Part shown: positions 16,395 through 25,719 of the stretch, piece by piece
How the letters are laid out: every line of letters starts with the position of its first letter
Position numbering within the stretch: position 1 is the stretch's first letter
Origin: Flaviramulus sp. BrNp1-15
GTDB taxonomy: Bacteria > Bacteroidota > Bacteroidia > Flavobacteriales > Flavobacteriaceae
Reading direction: 5' to 3'
Length of the DNA stretch: 64,000 nt
Assembly (NCBI RefSeq): GCF_022259695.1
Contig: NZ_CP092099.1
Location: 1,224,471-1,288,470 of the forward strand
The notes under the pieces: model-generated
Databases searched by the model: none
Seen by the model: only the letters and a program-made list of their open reading frames with translations
Told to the model about the DNA's origin: nothing
Translations under genes and position numbers: made by a program

Positions 16395-17645
16395 TTAATT
16401 CGAGATATTAACCGAACTACCTTCGCCAAAACCTATTATTTTATCGTAGCGAGCGCCTAAATCTCTGTAATATACAAGCACTTTATAATTGTTTTCGGTT
16501 TGGTAAAAATTTCCACTAACAAAACCTTCATCAATAGACTTATCGTTATTATCTACAACAAATTTGTAATTGTAAAACCCTTGTTTAAGTAACATGGTGT
16601 TTTGGTAAACGTTATTGTCTGGGTTATATGTCATTTTAGTGCTTTCATCTGTGGTGTAATTGTTGAAATTACCATACACATGAATGTTTTTGCCTTGTAA
16701 AGCTTCGTTAGCTAGTAAAGAAAAGTGTACCCAAACATAATCTGCTTCAATACTTGGGTCGTCTGCATCAATATTTAAAATCACATAATTTCCATTAATA
16801 TCCGGGTTGTATGTATAAGGATTATTTGCTCTTTGAATATTCGTGTATAGATAATTGTGATATAAATCTTGTAAATCTATATACTGAATGCCTGTATTTG
16901 CGGCTCTAATGTCTTTGTTTTCAAAATAGAAATATTCATTTCCGCCCCAAAAACTCGTCTCATTATCATATTTATAAATAAGTTGATTGCCAACAGTGTA
17001 TTGCGGTTTTATGTTTGAAATGGCTGTTTTTAAGTTGTTGTTTTGAACTATTACGGTTTTTATAGTTTGATTTGGGTTGTTAAGCTGCATACGGTTTGAA
17101 GCAATAACAATTTCTACACGTTGTTTTTCTTCAATATATTGAAGATCGCGCGCTCTTTTAATATTAACGCCCACATTTACTTCGTTTTCATAAATCATGA
17201 ATTTTCTTGAGAAAACAAGTTCATCGTCATTATTATAAATAGAAAGTAAGTAATTACCAGAAACAAGAAGCCCTTTTGTAAATTGATTTGGGATAGTTAG
17301 TTTGTAATGTGAGTATATTTGATAGGTGTTATATGAATTCTCGTAATTACGTATGCGCTGATTATCAAATCCATTTAAGTATTCAGATTTCATTAAAACT
17401 GAAGGAGTCCAGTCGTAATTGAAATGTTCAAGTTTATAGTAATAATCTTCTTCATCACCATTTAATGCATCAAACTCTAAAACCACATATTCCCCTAATC
17501 TTAAAATAGGCAATTGTGTTTCTGGGGTATTGCCTTTAAAGTTTATGGTTTTAATATAGTCTGGAGGGTTTACTTCTTCAACTTGAGAAAAAGAAATTAA
17601 AGGCAGAAAAACAAAGAGAATAATTTGTTTAAACTTTATAAGCAT
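16395..17645 (-). CDS. Type IX secretion Plug-type protein (DUF5103)
   Basis: 416 residues from the ATG at 17645, which gives a clean signal peptide (LIKFKQIILFVFLPLISFSQ); the ORF extension upstream adds 13 residues in front of it. The sequence YIKTINFKGNTPETQLPIL, the paired motifs EDYYYKLEHFNYDW and the C-terminal YYRDLGARYDKIIGFG are those of DUF5103 proteins. A member of this family (Plug) closes the SprA translocon of T9SS from the periplasmic side. It fits the T9SS cargo encoded at 754-5682. Divergent from nqrA. Confidence 0.85.
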   Translation of the reverse strand: MLIKFKQIILFVFLPLISFSQVEEVNPPDYIKTINFKGNTPETQLPILRLGEYVVLEFDALNGDEEDYYYKLEHFNYDWTPSVLMKSEYLNGFDNQRIRNYENSYNTYQIYSHYKLTIPNQFTKGLLVSGNYLLSIYNNDDELVFSRKFMIYENEVNVGVNIKRARDLQYIEEKQRVEIVIASNRMQLNNPNQTIKTVIVQNNNLKTAISNIKPQYTVGNQLIYKYDNETSFWGGNEYFYFENKDIRAANTGIQYIDLQDLYHNYLYTNIQRANNPYTYNPDINGNYVILNIDADDPSIEADYVWVHFSLLANEALQGKNIHVYGNFNNYTTDESTKMTYNPDNNVYQNTMLLKQGFYNYKFVVDNNDKSIDEGFVSGNFYQTENNYKVLVYYRDLGARYDKIIGFGEGSSVNISN

Positions 17646-17765
17646 TATTAAGGTGTTTTGCGTGTAAAGATAAACAAAATCCATGCCTAAACTTTTTCAT
17701 TTATTTAGAATGAATATAAATAAATAAGTTGCAAAAATTTGAATGTATTTATGGCTATTAATTCG

Positions 17766-17773
17766 TATTTTTG
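17766..17773 (+). promoter_or_regulatory. Candidate promoter of the nqr operon
   Basis: TATTTTTG (TAnnTTTG) with a TTTG at 17738-17741, a spacing of 24 bases, slightly long. Predicted start near 17780, about 30 bases before the nqrA ATG. Confidence 0.5.
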
Positions 17774-17810
17774 CCCCGATTTTTAGACAACTAATTTCAA
17801 TAAAATAAAT

Positions 17811-19163
17811 ATGTCAAACGACATTCGTATTAAAAAAGGTCTGGACATTAAACTTAAAGGTGAAGCTGAAAAAACTGTAGAACAGGCAATTATCAGCAAC
17901 TACTGCACCATAAGACCAGAAGATTTTCACGGTGTTATCCCTAAACTTGTCGCAAAAGAAGGTACAACAGTAAAAGCTGGAGCTACTTTGTTTTACGATA
18001 AAACTCACGAAGCTGTTATGTTTTCATCACCAGTTTCAGGTAAAGTTTTAGAGGTAGTACGTGGACCAAAAAGACGCATTGATGCTATTAAAATTGAAGC
18101 TGATAAAACACAATCTTATGAAGATTATGGTAAATTCAATTTAGATAACGCATCTGCAGAAAGTGTTAAAGCGCATTTATTAGCATCAGGTTGCTGGCCG
18201 TTTATAAAACAACGCCCTTATGATGTTATTGCAAATCCAGAAAAATCGCCAAAAGCGGTATTTATTTCTGGTTACGCAAGTGCACCATTAGCTGCCGATT
18301 TAGATTTTACTCTAAAAGGTAAGGAAGCAGAATTGCAAGCAGCAGTAACAGCTTTGGGTAAACTTACCGAAGGTAAAGTACATGTGTCTGTAGGTAATTC
18401 TAATTCACCATTAGCTGGTTTAAGTGGAGTTACTTTACACAAAGTATCTGGTCCGCATCCTTCAGGAAACATAGGAACACTTATTAATAAAGTAAATCCT
18501 ATAAACAAAGGAGAAATTGCTTGGACAGTTAACGCTCAAGACCTTGTTATTATCGGCGAGTTATTACTAACTGGTAAATTCAATGCAGAACGCGTTGTTG
18601 CACTTGTGGGATCTTCGGTTAAAAAACCTAGATACTTTAAAACAATTATTGGTAGCGAAGTTGCTACAATAGTTTATGATAATGGTGTTGAAAAAGATGG
18701 TAATGACCGTATTATCTCTGGAAATGTTTTAACAGGAAAGCAAGTTGAGGCAGATGGTAGTTTAGATTATTACAGCAATGTAATATCTGTAATTCCAGAA
18801 GGTGATGATTATGAGTTTTTTGGATGGACTAAACCAGTATTTAATAAGGTTTCTACATCAAGAGCGCTTACTTTTTCTTGGTTAAATCCTAAAAAGAAAT
18901 ACGATTTAAATACAAATACTAATGGAGAGCATCGTGCTTTTGTAACTACAGGAACTTACGAAGAAGTATTTCCATTAGATATTTTTCCAATGCAGATTTT
19001 AAAAGCTTGCATGTATCAAGATTTAGATGAAATGGAAGCTTTAGGGATGTACGAAGTTGCACCAGAAGATTTTGCATTAACAGAATTTGTTTGTGTTTCT
19101 AAGCAACCACATCAAAAAATAATAAGAGCTGGATTAGACTTAATGCTTAAAGAGATAGGATAA
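17811..19163 (+). CDS. nqrA: Na+-translocating NADH:quinone reductase subunit A
   Basis: 450 residues, full length. NqrA is the peripheral, cytoplasmic quinone-site subunit of the Na+-pumping NADH dehydrogenase. Visible family features: KGLDIKLKGEAEKT start, KPRYFKTIIG, VISVIPEGDDYEFFGW and the end motif ALGMYEVAPEDFALTEFVC. First gene of nqrABCDEF; its stop overlaps the nqrB ATG as TAATG. Confidence 0.97.
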   Translation: MSNDIRIKKGLDIKLKGEAEKTVEQAIISNYCTIRPEDFHGVIPKLVAKEGTTVKAGATLFYDKTHEAVMFSSPVSGKVLEVVRGPKRRIDAIKIEADKTQSYEDYGKFNLDNASAESVKAHLLASGCWPFIKQRPYDVIANPEKSPKAVFISGYASAPLAADLDFTLKGKEAELQAAVTALGKLTEGKVHVSVGNSNSPLAGLSGVTLHKVSGPHPSGNIGTLINKVNPINKGEIAWTVNAQDLVIIGELLLTGKFNAERVVALVGSSVKKPRYFKTIIGSEVATIVYDNGVEKDGNDRIISGNVLTGKQVEADGSLDYYSNVISVIPEGDDYEFFGWTKPVFNKVSTSRALTFSWLNPKKKYDLNTNTNGEHRAFVTTGTYEEVFPLDIFPMQILKACMYQDLDEMEALGMYEVAPEDFALTEFVCVSKQPHQKIIRAGLDLMLKEIG

Positions 19164-20386
19164 TGGGTTTAAAAGAAAAATTACATAGTTTTAAAGAGAA
19201 GAACAAAGGCAAAAAATGGTTGCCTGCATTTTCTGCAATACATACATTTTTATATCTGCCAAATGAAACTACTCATGGTGGTACACACATTAAAGCAGCC
19301 GATGATTTAAAGCGTACCATGAATACGGTTATTATGGCATTGGTACCATGTTTGATTTTTGGAATGTTCAATGCGGGATATCAACATTACTTAGCTTTAG
19401 GTGAGATTGAATCTGCTAAAGGTTTTTTAGGGGCTTCTTTTTGGACTTTAGATAACTTAGTAGTTGGTTTATGGCAAGTATTGCCATTAGTAATAGTCTC
19501 TTACGGAGTTGGTTTAGCGGTAGAATTTATATTCGCCATTATAAAAGGACACGAAGTAGAAGAAGGTTACCTAGTAACAGGAATGTTAGTACCATTAATT
19601 GTACCTGTAGATATCCCTTTATGGATGTTAGCAGTAGCAGTAATCTTTGGTGTTGTAATAGGTAAAGAAGTGTTTGGAGGAACAGGAATGAATATCTTAA
19701 ATCCTGCATTAACAATAAGAGCATTCTTATTCTTCGCCTATCCAACTTGGATGTCTGGAGATAAAGTTTGGGTGCATGGAGCAGTAGAACGTGATCAATT
19801 AATAGCTTCAGGACAAAACCTTGATGCTATCTCGGGTGAAACTATTTTGGGTAGTTATGCTCAAGGAAACTCGGTAGTATATGATTATTGGGATATGTTT
19901 TGGGGTTTAATACCAGGTTCAGTTGGGGAAACCTCAAAGTTCTTAATTATTATTGGAGCTTTATTTTTAATTTTTACTAAAATTGGAAGCTGGAGAATTA
20001 TACTTAGTACTTTAGTTGGGGCACTAGCCATGGGACTTATTTTTAATTTTGTAGTAGATTCTGGTTGGATTTCAGAATCAAGTAAATTCTACGGATTAAT
20101 GAGTGTTCCTTTTTGGCAACATTTAATAATAGGAAGTATATTATTTGGTGCCGTTTATATGGCAACAGATCCTGTAACAGCGTCACAAACCAATAAAGGA
20201 AAATGGATTTATGGGTTTTTAATTGGATTCATTTCCATTATGATTCGTGTATTTAACCCAGCATATCCTGAAGGTGTGTTTTTAGCTATTCTATTAATGA
20301 ATGTATTTGCACCAACAATTGATCATTATGTGGTTCAAGGAAATGTAAAGAAAAGAATGAAACGTTTAAAAGTTAAAACAGCATAA
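19163..20386 (+). CDS. nqrB: Na+-translocating NADH:quinone reductase subunit B
   Basis: 407 residues, an integral membrane subunit of the NqrB/RnfD family with about ten hydrophobic segments (LPLVIVSYGVGLAVEFIFA, WMLAVAVIFGVVIGKEVFGG, LIIIGALFLIFTKIGSW). It normally carries covalent FMN on a Thr in a [S/T]GAT motif. Here the corresponding loop reads DAISGETILG (Thr227), with Glu in place of Ala. Ends KKRMKRLKVKTA. Overlaps nqrA by 1 base; nqrC follows after 2 bases. Confidence 0.96.
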   Translation: MGLKEKLHSFKEKNKGKKWLPAFSAIHTFLYLPNETTHGGTHIKAADDLKRTMNTVIMALVPCLIFGMFNAGYQHYLALGEIESAKGFLGASFWTLDNLVVGLWQVLPLVIVSYGVGLAVEFIFAIIKGHEVEEGYLVTGMLVPLIVPVDIPLWMLAVAVIFGVVIGKEVFGGTGMNILNPALTIRAFLFFAYPTWMSGDKVWVHGAVERDQLIASGQNLDAISGETILGSYAQGNSVVYDYWDMFWGLIPGSVGETSKFLIIIGALFLIFTKIGSWRIILSTLVGALAMGLIFNFVVDSGWISESSKFYGLMSVPFWQHLIIGSILFGAVYMATDPVTASQTNKGKWIYGFLIGFISIMIRVFNPAYPEGVFLAILLMNVFAPTIDHYVVQGNVKKRMKRLKVKTA

Positions 20387-20388
20387 TT

Positions 20389-21135
20389 ATGGCAGTTAAC
20401 ACAGACAAAAACTCATATACTATAATCTTCGCTATTGCGATGGTATTGGTTGTAGGTTCTTTATTAGCGTTTACAGCATCATCTTTAAGACCTAATATTG
20501 ATGAGAATAAGCGTATGGAAAAACAACAGAATATTCTATATGCTATGGGTGTAAATGGAAATGAAGGTACAGGAGATATCACTTTTGTTGGAACAGATGT
20601 AGTTGCTGATGAATTTTCAAAGTATATCAAACAACAACTTGTTATTGAAAATGGTGTAGCTAAACAAGATGATAAAGCTTACCTAATAGATATAAAGAAA
20701 GAACAAGCAAAAGCAAAAAATGGAGGAACAAGACGTTTACCTTTGTTTGTAGGTGAAAAAGATGGTAAAACATTCTACATCACACCAATAAGAGGAAAAG
20801 GCCTTTGGGATGCTATTTGGGGTTATGTGGCGCTTGATAAAAATATGGTTGTTCAAGGTGCTTTTTTTGATCACGCTGGAGAAACTCCAGGTTTAGGAGC
20901 AAATATTAAGCAACGTTATTTCATGGATGATTTTTATGGTGAAAGGTTATTAACTGAGGCTGGTGTTTTTAAAGGTATAACCGTGGCTAAAGGTAATGCA
21001 GATCCTAAAAATGAAATAAAAGATGATTATGAAGTTGATGCCTTAGCAGGTGCAACAATTACTGGTGATGGTGTTACAGCCATGATTAAGAAAGATTTAA
21101 AATTATATTTACCTTACTTTAAAACGTTAAAATAA
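20389..21135 (+). CDS. nqrC: Na+-translocating NADH:quinone reductase subunit C
   Basis: 248 residues: one N-terminal membrane helix (YTIIFAIAMVLVVGSLLAFTA) and a periplasmic FMN-binding domain with GLWDAIWGYVAL, GETPGLGANI and the flavinylation motif DALAGATITGDGV, where Thr223 is the expected FMN attachment residue. The modification would be made by the ApbE encoded at 25720-26691. Confidence 0.97.
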   Translation: MAVNTDKNSYTIIFAIAMVLVVGSLLAFTASSLRPNIDENKRMEKQQNILYAMGVNGNEGTGDITFVGTDVVADEFSKYIKQQLVIENGVAKQDDKAYLIDIKKEQAKAKNGGTRRLPLFVGEKDGKTFYITPIRGKGLWDAIWGYVALDKNMVVQGAFFDHAGETPGLGANIKQRYFMDDFYGERLLTEAGVFKGITVAKGNADPKNEIKDDYEVDALAGATITGDGVTAMIKKDLKLYLPYFKTLK

Positions 21136-21136
21136 T

Positions 21137-21781
21137 ATGGGACTACTTTCAAAAAAAGATGCAAAGTTAATTACAGACCCGTTAGCAGATAATAACCCGA
21201 TTACAATTCAAGTATTAGGTATTTGTTCTGCTTTAGCAATTACTGCTGAACTAAAAGCTTCACTAGTAATGGGTATTGCTGTACTTTTTGTTTTAGGTAT
21301 TGGTAACGTTGTTATTTCTTTAATGAGAAATATCATTCCTTCAAAAATTAGAATTATTGTGCAACTTATTGTAGTTGCTGCTTTAGTAATAATTGTAGAC
21401 CAAGTATTAAAAGCCTTTGCTTATGAGTTAAGTAAAACCTTATCTGTATTTGTGGGTTTAATTATTACTAACTGTATTATAATGGGACGTTTTGAGGCTT
21501 TTGCTTTAGGAAATGGGCCATGGAAATCATTCTTAGATGGTATTGGTAATGCTTTAGGATATGCAATTATTCTTATAATTGTTGGTTTTTTTAGAGAATT
21601 ATTAGGTTCAGGTACATTATTCGGTATTCCTGTTTTGGGAGATCCTATTGAGAAAACAGGTGTTTACTCGATTGGATATGAAAATAATGGATTTATGTTA
21701 ATGCCTCCTATGGCGTTAATAGTTGTAGGGCTAATTATTTGGATACAACGTAGTAGAAACAAAGCATTAATTGAAGATTAA
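21137..21781 (+). CDS. nqrD: Na+-translocating NADH:quinone reductase subunit D
   Basis: 214 residues, six hydrophobic helices, NqrDE/RnfAE family (ADNNPITIQVLGICSALAI, GLIITNCIIMGRFEAFALG, FRELLGSGTLFG). Membrane subunit forming part of the Na+ path and, with NqrE, the inner-membrane iron centre (Cys in LGICSAL and TNCIIMG). Sits 1 base after nqrC. Confidence 0.97.
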   Translation: MGLLSKKDAKLITDPLADNNPITIQVLGICSALAITAELKASLVMGIAVLFVLGIGNVVISLMRNIIPSKIRIIVQLIVVAALVIIVDQVLKAFAYELSKTLSVFVGLIITNCIIMGRFEAFALGNGPWKSFLDGIGNALGYAIILIIVGFFRELLGSGTLFGIPVLGDPIEKTGVYSIGYENNGFMLMPPMALIVVGLIIWIQRSRNKALIED

Positions 21782-21812
21782 TATTCTTTTTAAGAATTTA
21801 AAATAAAAGACA

Positions 21813-22535
21813 ATGATAGAACACATCGAATTATTTTTCAAATCAATTTTTATTGATAATATGGTGTTTGCGGTTTTCTTAGGTATGTGTTCATACTTAG
21901 CCGTATCAAAAAAAGTTGCAACAGCAGTTGGTTTAGGAGCAGCAGTAATATTTGTATTAGCAATTACAGTACCTTTAAACTGGTTACTTGATCAATATTT
22001 ATTACAACCAGGAGCTTTATCTTGGTTAGGTGAAGAATATGTAGATTACGATTTAAGTTTTCTTTCTTTCATCATGTTTATCGCAACCATTGCAACTATG
22101 GTGCAATTAGTAGAAATAGTAGTTGAAAAATTTTCTCCATCCTTATATAATTCATTAGGTATTTTCTTGCCATTAATTGCTGTAAACTGTGCTATTTTAG
22201 GAGGTTCGTTATTTATGCAATCTCGAGAAATTGAAAGCTTAGGTTTAGCTTTTAATTATGGAGTTTCTTCAGGTATTGGTTGGTTTTTGGCCATTTTAGC
22301 TATTGCAGCAATACGTGAGAAGATAAGATATAGTAATGTACCAGCGCCTTTAAGAGGTTTAGGAATTACATTTATTATAACAGGATTAATGGGAATAGGA
22401 TTCTTAAGTTTTGGAGGTATGCTAACTGGTGGTGACGAAGAAGGAGAACCAACTACTGAAACTGCAATAGAAGTTGAAAAAATAAAAACTGAAGAAGCTA
22501 AAGAATTAGCTGATAACACTAAAATAATAGAGTAG
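21813..22535 (+). CDS. nqrE: Na+-translocating NADH:quinone reductase subunit E
   Basis: 240 residues; homologous to NqrD with inverted topology (MIEHIELFFKSIFIDNMVFA, LGMCSYLAVSKK, VNCAILGGSLFM). The core ends at about residue 200 (GIGFLSFGGMLTG), the usual family length. A further ~37 acidic residues (GDEEGEPTTETAIEVEKI..) form an extra tail. Cys residues in GMCSYL and VNCAILGG match the iron-centre positions. Separated from nqrD by 31 bases. Confidence 0.96.
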   Translation: MIEHIELFFKSIFIDNMVFAVFLGMCSYLAVSKKVATAVGLGAAVIFVLAITVPLNWLLDQYLLQPGALSWLGEEYVDYDLSFLSFIMFIATIATMVQLVEIVVEKFSPSLYNSLGIFLPLIAVNCAILGGSLFMQSREIESLGLAFNYGVSSGIGWFLAILAIAAIREKIRYSNVPAPLRGLGITFIITGLMGIGFLSFGGMLTGGDEEGEPTTETAIEVEKIKTEEAKELADNTKIIE

Positions 22536-23843
22536 ATGATTTTAGCAGCAGGAACAACAGGAATAGTTATAGCAACAGTTGTAGCGTTTTTATTAATTAC
22601 GTTAATACTTGTTAGTTTATTACTTTTTGTAAAACAAAAATTATCACCATCTGGTCCAGTTAAAATTACCATAAATGGTGAAAAAGAAATAGAAGTAGCT
22701 TCTGGAGGTACATTATTATCAACTTTGGGGAGTAATAAAATTTTCTTACCATCTGCTTGTGGTGGTGGTGGAACTTGTATACAATGTGAATGCCATGTAT
22801 TAGAAGGTGGAGGTGAAGCTCTACCAACTGAAACACCTCATTTTTCACGTAAAGAACTGCAGCATGGAGCTCGTTTAGCTTGTCAAGTTAAAGTTAAACA
22901 AGACATGAATATTACCATTCCAGAAGAAGTTTTTGGTATTAAAAAATGGGAAGCAACAGTTGTACGTAATTATAACGTTGCATCCTTTATTAAGGAGTTT
23001 GTTGTTGAAATTCCAGAAGATATGGGTTACAAAGCTGGGGGGTATATTCAAATTGAGATTCCGCCTTGTGAAATAAAATACCAAGATATTGATATTACAG
23101 CGCATCCAGAAGAGCATGAAACTCCAGATAAGTTTCAGGCAGAATGGGATAAGTTTGGTCTTTGGCCTTTAGTAATGAAAAATGATGAGACCGTTGAAAG
23201 AGCATATTCTATGGCTTCTTATCCTGCAGAAGGACGTGAAATTATGTTAAACGTTCGTATTGCAACACCACCATGGGATCGTGCTAAAAACGGTTGGATG
23301 GATGTAAACCCAGGTGTGGCATCCTCTTATATTTTTGCGCAAAAACCTGGAGATAAAGTAGTTATTTCTGGACCTTATGGTGAGTTCTTCATAAATGAAT
23401 CTGATTCAGAAATGCTTTATGTAGGTGGTGGAGCAGGTATGGCACCAATGCGTTCACATTTATACCATTTATTCAAAACTTTAAAAACAGGACGTAAAGT
23501 AACTTACTGGTATGGAGGACGTTCTAAACGTGAGTTATTTTATATTGATCATTTCAAATCTTTAGAAAAGGATTTCCCTAACTTTAAATTTTATATGGCG
23601 TTATCTGAACCTTTAGAAGAAGATAACTGGAAAGTAAAAGAAAATATTGATGCACCTGGTGATGGATTTGTTGGATTTATTCATAATTGTGTAATTGACA
23701 ACTATTTAAATCATCATGAGTCTCCAGAAGATATAGAATTGTATTTCTGTGGACCACCATTAATGAACAAAGCGGTTCAAAAAATGGGTGAGGATTTTGG
23801 TATCCCAGATGAGCATATTAGATTTGATGATTTTGGAGGATAA
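22536..23843 (+). CDS. nqrF: Na+-translocating NADH:quinone reductase subunit F
   Basis: 435 residues. N-terminal membrane helix (~5-32), then a plant-type [2Fe-2S] domain with Cys75, Cys81, Cys84 and Cys116 (ACGGGGTCIQCEC; RLACQV). A ferredoxin-reductase module follows: FAD site RAYSMASYP and NADH site VGGGAGMAPMRSH, CGPPLMNKAV. It takes electrons from NADH into the Nqr complex. The start codon follows the nqrE stop directly, and the operon ends in a strong palindromic terminator. Confidence 0.98.
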   Translation: MILAAGTTGIVIATVVAFLLITLILVSLLLFVKQKLSPSGPVKITINGEKEIEVASGGTLLSTLGSNKIFLPSACGGGGTCIQCECHVLEGGGEALPTETPHFSRKELQHGARLACQVKVKQDMNITIPEEVFGIKKWEATVVRNYNVASFIKEFVVEIPEDMGYKAGGYIQIEIPPCEIKYQDIDITAHPEEHETPDKFQAEWDKFGLWPLVMKNDETVERAYSMASYPAEGREIMLNVRIATPPWDRAKNGWMDVNPGVASSYIFAQKPGDKVVISGPYGEFFINESDSEMLYVGGGAGMAPMRSHLYHLFKTLKTGRKVTYWYGGRSKRELFYIDHFKSLEKDFPNFKFYMALSEPLEEDNWKVKENIDAPGDGFVGFIHNCVIDNYLNHHESPEDIELYFCGPPLMNKAVQKMGEDFGIPDEHIRFDDFGG

Positions 23844-23860
23844 ACTTCAATCTATATAAT

Positions 23861-23891
23861 AAAAAAGCCAACTTATTAAGTTGGCTTTTTT
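23861..23891. terminator. Bidirectional terminator after nqrF
   Basis: Stem AGCCAACTT / AAGTTGGCT with a 3-base loop, flanked by six A and six T. It serves the plus-strand nqr operon and the minus-strand gene ending at 23893. Confidence 0.9.
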
Positions 23892-23892
23892 A

Positions 23893-24345
23893 TTATATAG
23901 CTAATTGATATTTTGGTTTGTTATTTTCAAATTCAAACAGTTTAGAGTAATCCATAATATTATTTATACCATCTAGTTCACATAAATATACTATAACAGC
24001 ACATAAACCATTAAATTGAACGTTCTTATCTGTTGGGTTTTCTGGTTTAGTATTCCTGTAGTGTAATGGCAATTTATATCCACAGGCCTTTAGAAAAATA
24101 GCTTCAATTTGTAGTAGTTCAAGTGGCGAATAACCATTAAATTTTCTGCCTAAGTTTTGATGTACTTTACCAACATAGTTTAATTTGGTTGTACCATGAT
24201 GGTCTGCAAGATGTTTCCAGCTATCCTTATTATCTAAAATATTACCAACTGCACATTGCATACAACATTCTGGATGTAATTTATCAGAATGAAAAGCGAT
24301 ATATAATTTTTTTATTGCTTGTTCTAAGCGGGATGTAGTTTTCAT
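23893..24345 (-). CDS. Conserved flavobacterial protein with Cys motif, beside nqrF
   Basis: 150 residues, cytoplasmic, no family I can name. The N-terminal half has a Cys/His-rich stretch (HPECCMQCAVG followed by WKHLADHHG) that could bind metal, and the remainder is helical (SPLELLQIEAIFLKACGYKLP; LCAVIVYLCELDGI). Its end abuts the nqr terminator. I recall similar proteins next to nqrF in related genomes, sometimes mislabelled as an Nqr subunit; that is memory, not a search. Confidence 0.75.
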   Translation of the reverse strand: MKTTSRLEQAIKKLYIAFHSDKLHPECCMQCAVGNILDNKDSWKHLADHHGTTKLNYVGKVHQNLGRKFNGYSPLELLQIEAIFLKACGYKLPLHYRNTKPENPTDKNVQFNGLCAVIVYLCELDGINNIMDYSKLFEFENNKPKYQLAI

Positions 24346-24410
24346 ATTTTTTATTTCTAAGTTAATAAAAATATGGGAATTTCATCAATACAATGAATTC
24401 AACTAAAACT

Positions 24411-25142
24411 TTAATCAGTTAATTGTTGTAAAATTTCAGTGCTATTATTTACATTACTCAAGCTTAGATATTTCTTTGCCAATTCTATATTGCCTTCATT
24501 TAAATAAGCTAAACCTAAATAATAGTATGCGTCATTTATTAACGGAAAAGTATTTTTAGAAACACTTCTTTCTAAAAAAGGAATGGCATCTGCTACATTT
24601 TTATTGGCCATTTTAGCAACGCCTATAAAATAATTTAAAGTATCATTGTTTGGTTTTTCAGTATTTAAAATATTCCATTTTGCTATTGCTGTCTTGTAAT
24701 CACCTTTGTTGTAATCCTTCATAGCATCGTTAAAGGCTGTATTTTTTGTATCAACCACTTGAAGTTCTGAAACTGGTTTGAAATATTTATTATAAAGCTT
24801 TTGATTTGGCGAAATACTAAAAAACCATATACCACCCAATGCGATTAATAAAGCTATAATTAAGGCAATCCTACTAATATTTATTAACGGATTTTTATTA
24901 GAAGAATCATTATTAAATTTTGGTTGTTGACTATCTTTTTGTGAGTCTTCTAATTTTTCTTGTATAGGCTCATTGCCCTTGCCTAAAAGGATGGTTCTAA
25001 TATCTTCAACTTGAGCCTTAAATTCAGAATCAATTTTAAGATAATCATTAAAATCTTTTAATTCATCTCGTTCCATAGTGCCATTAACATAGCGTTCTAT
25101 GGCTTCAAATAATTCTTGCGGTATATCGTGTTTATCTTCCAA
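24411..25142 (-). CDS. Membrane-anchored TPR protein
   Basis: 243 residues. A cytoplasmic N-terminal helical part (PQELFEAIERYVNGTMERDELKDF) resembles the zinc-less anti-sigma/adaptor helices seen in Bacteroidota. A single membrane helix (ISRIALIIALLIALGGIWFF, ~92-111) follows, then a C-terminal TPR array (DAMKDYNKGDYKTAIAKW; NDAYYYLGLAYLNEGNIELAKKYL). It may be a periplasmic scaffold or signalling protein; no ligand is evident. Confidence 0.75.
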   Translation of the reverse strand: MEDKHDIPQELFEAIERYVNGTMERDELKDFNDYLKIDSEFKAQVEDIRTILLGKGNEPIQEKLEDSQKDSQQPKFNNDSSNKNPLINISRIALIIALLIALGGIWFFSISPNQKLYNKYFKPVSELQVVDTKNTAFNDAMKDYNKGDYKTAIAKWNILNTEKPNNDTLNYFIGVAKMANKNVADAIPFLERSVSKNTFPLINDAYYYLGLAYLNEGNIELAKKYLSLSNVNNSTEILQQLTD

Positions 25143-25329
25143 TTTTTTAATTTTCGGAAAGTTGTTTTTTGACTTTTATATGTTGATTTTCTTTACAACT
25201 AAAATCATTTATATTAAATGTACAATTAATTAATTTCACTACAAATACTTAACTATTAAGTGATTAATAAATCGATTATCTACTTTTAGCCCTTGTTTTT
25301 TACTTCACCACATTCTTAATGATTTATAT

Positions 25330-25337
25330 TATTTTTG
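25330..25337 (+). promoter_or_regulatory. -7 box directly before the apbE operon
   Basis: TATTTTTG (TAnnTTTG) ends four bases before the ATG at 25342. Transcription would begin at or within a base or two of the start codon, implying a leaderless mRNA if the box is used. Confidence 0.5.
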
Positions 25338-25341
25338 TAGT

Positions 25342-25719
25342 ATGAGTAAGCCACTTACAGAGCAAGAATTACATAATTTGGCAATGAACCATGTTGGTAA
25401 AGATTTAGAACAACGTGGTTTCGAGTTTATAGCTGTAAATAGTAAGCTTAAGAAACACCCTCAATTTGTATGTATCGATAAAAACAAGCAATATTATTTT
25501 GTAATTGTAAGAGCGGTTATTTTACCAGACAACCCTAATAACTACGATGTGGTTTGGATGGAATCATTTAAAAAACATGCTAGAGAAAAAGATGCAAAAG
25601 TTTTATATGCCGGCGTTGGTCTTGGTAGTGTAAAAGACGAAAAATCTCCTATTTATTTAAACGAAGAGTATTTATTAGAATATAATGGTATTCAGGTTTT
25701 AGAAACTAATTTAAACTAA
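25342..25719 (+). CDS. Small conserved protein upstream of apbE, unknown
   Basis: 125 residues, soluble, no signal peptide. Alternating alpha/beta pattern (ELHNLAMNHVGKDLEQRGFEFIAVN; FVCIDKNKQYYFVIVRAVI; DAKVLYAGVGLGSV), in character like a restriction-endonuclease-fold (PD-(D/E)XK-like) domain but without a motif I would trust. It is followed by apbE with no gap, so co-expression with the FMN transferase is likely and a role around Nqr maturation is conceivable. Function unknown. Confidence 0.75.
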   Translation: MSKPLTEQELHNLAMNHVGKDLEQRGFEFIAVNSKLKKHPQFVCIDKNKQYYFVIVRAVILPDNPNNYDVVWMESFKKHAREKDAKVLYAGVGLGSVKDEKSPIYLNEEYLLEYNGIQVLETNLN

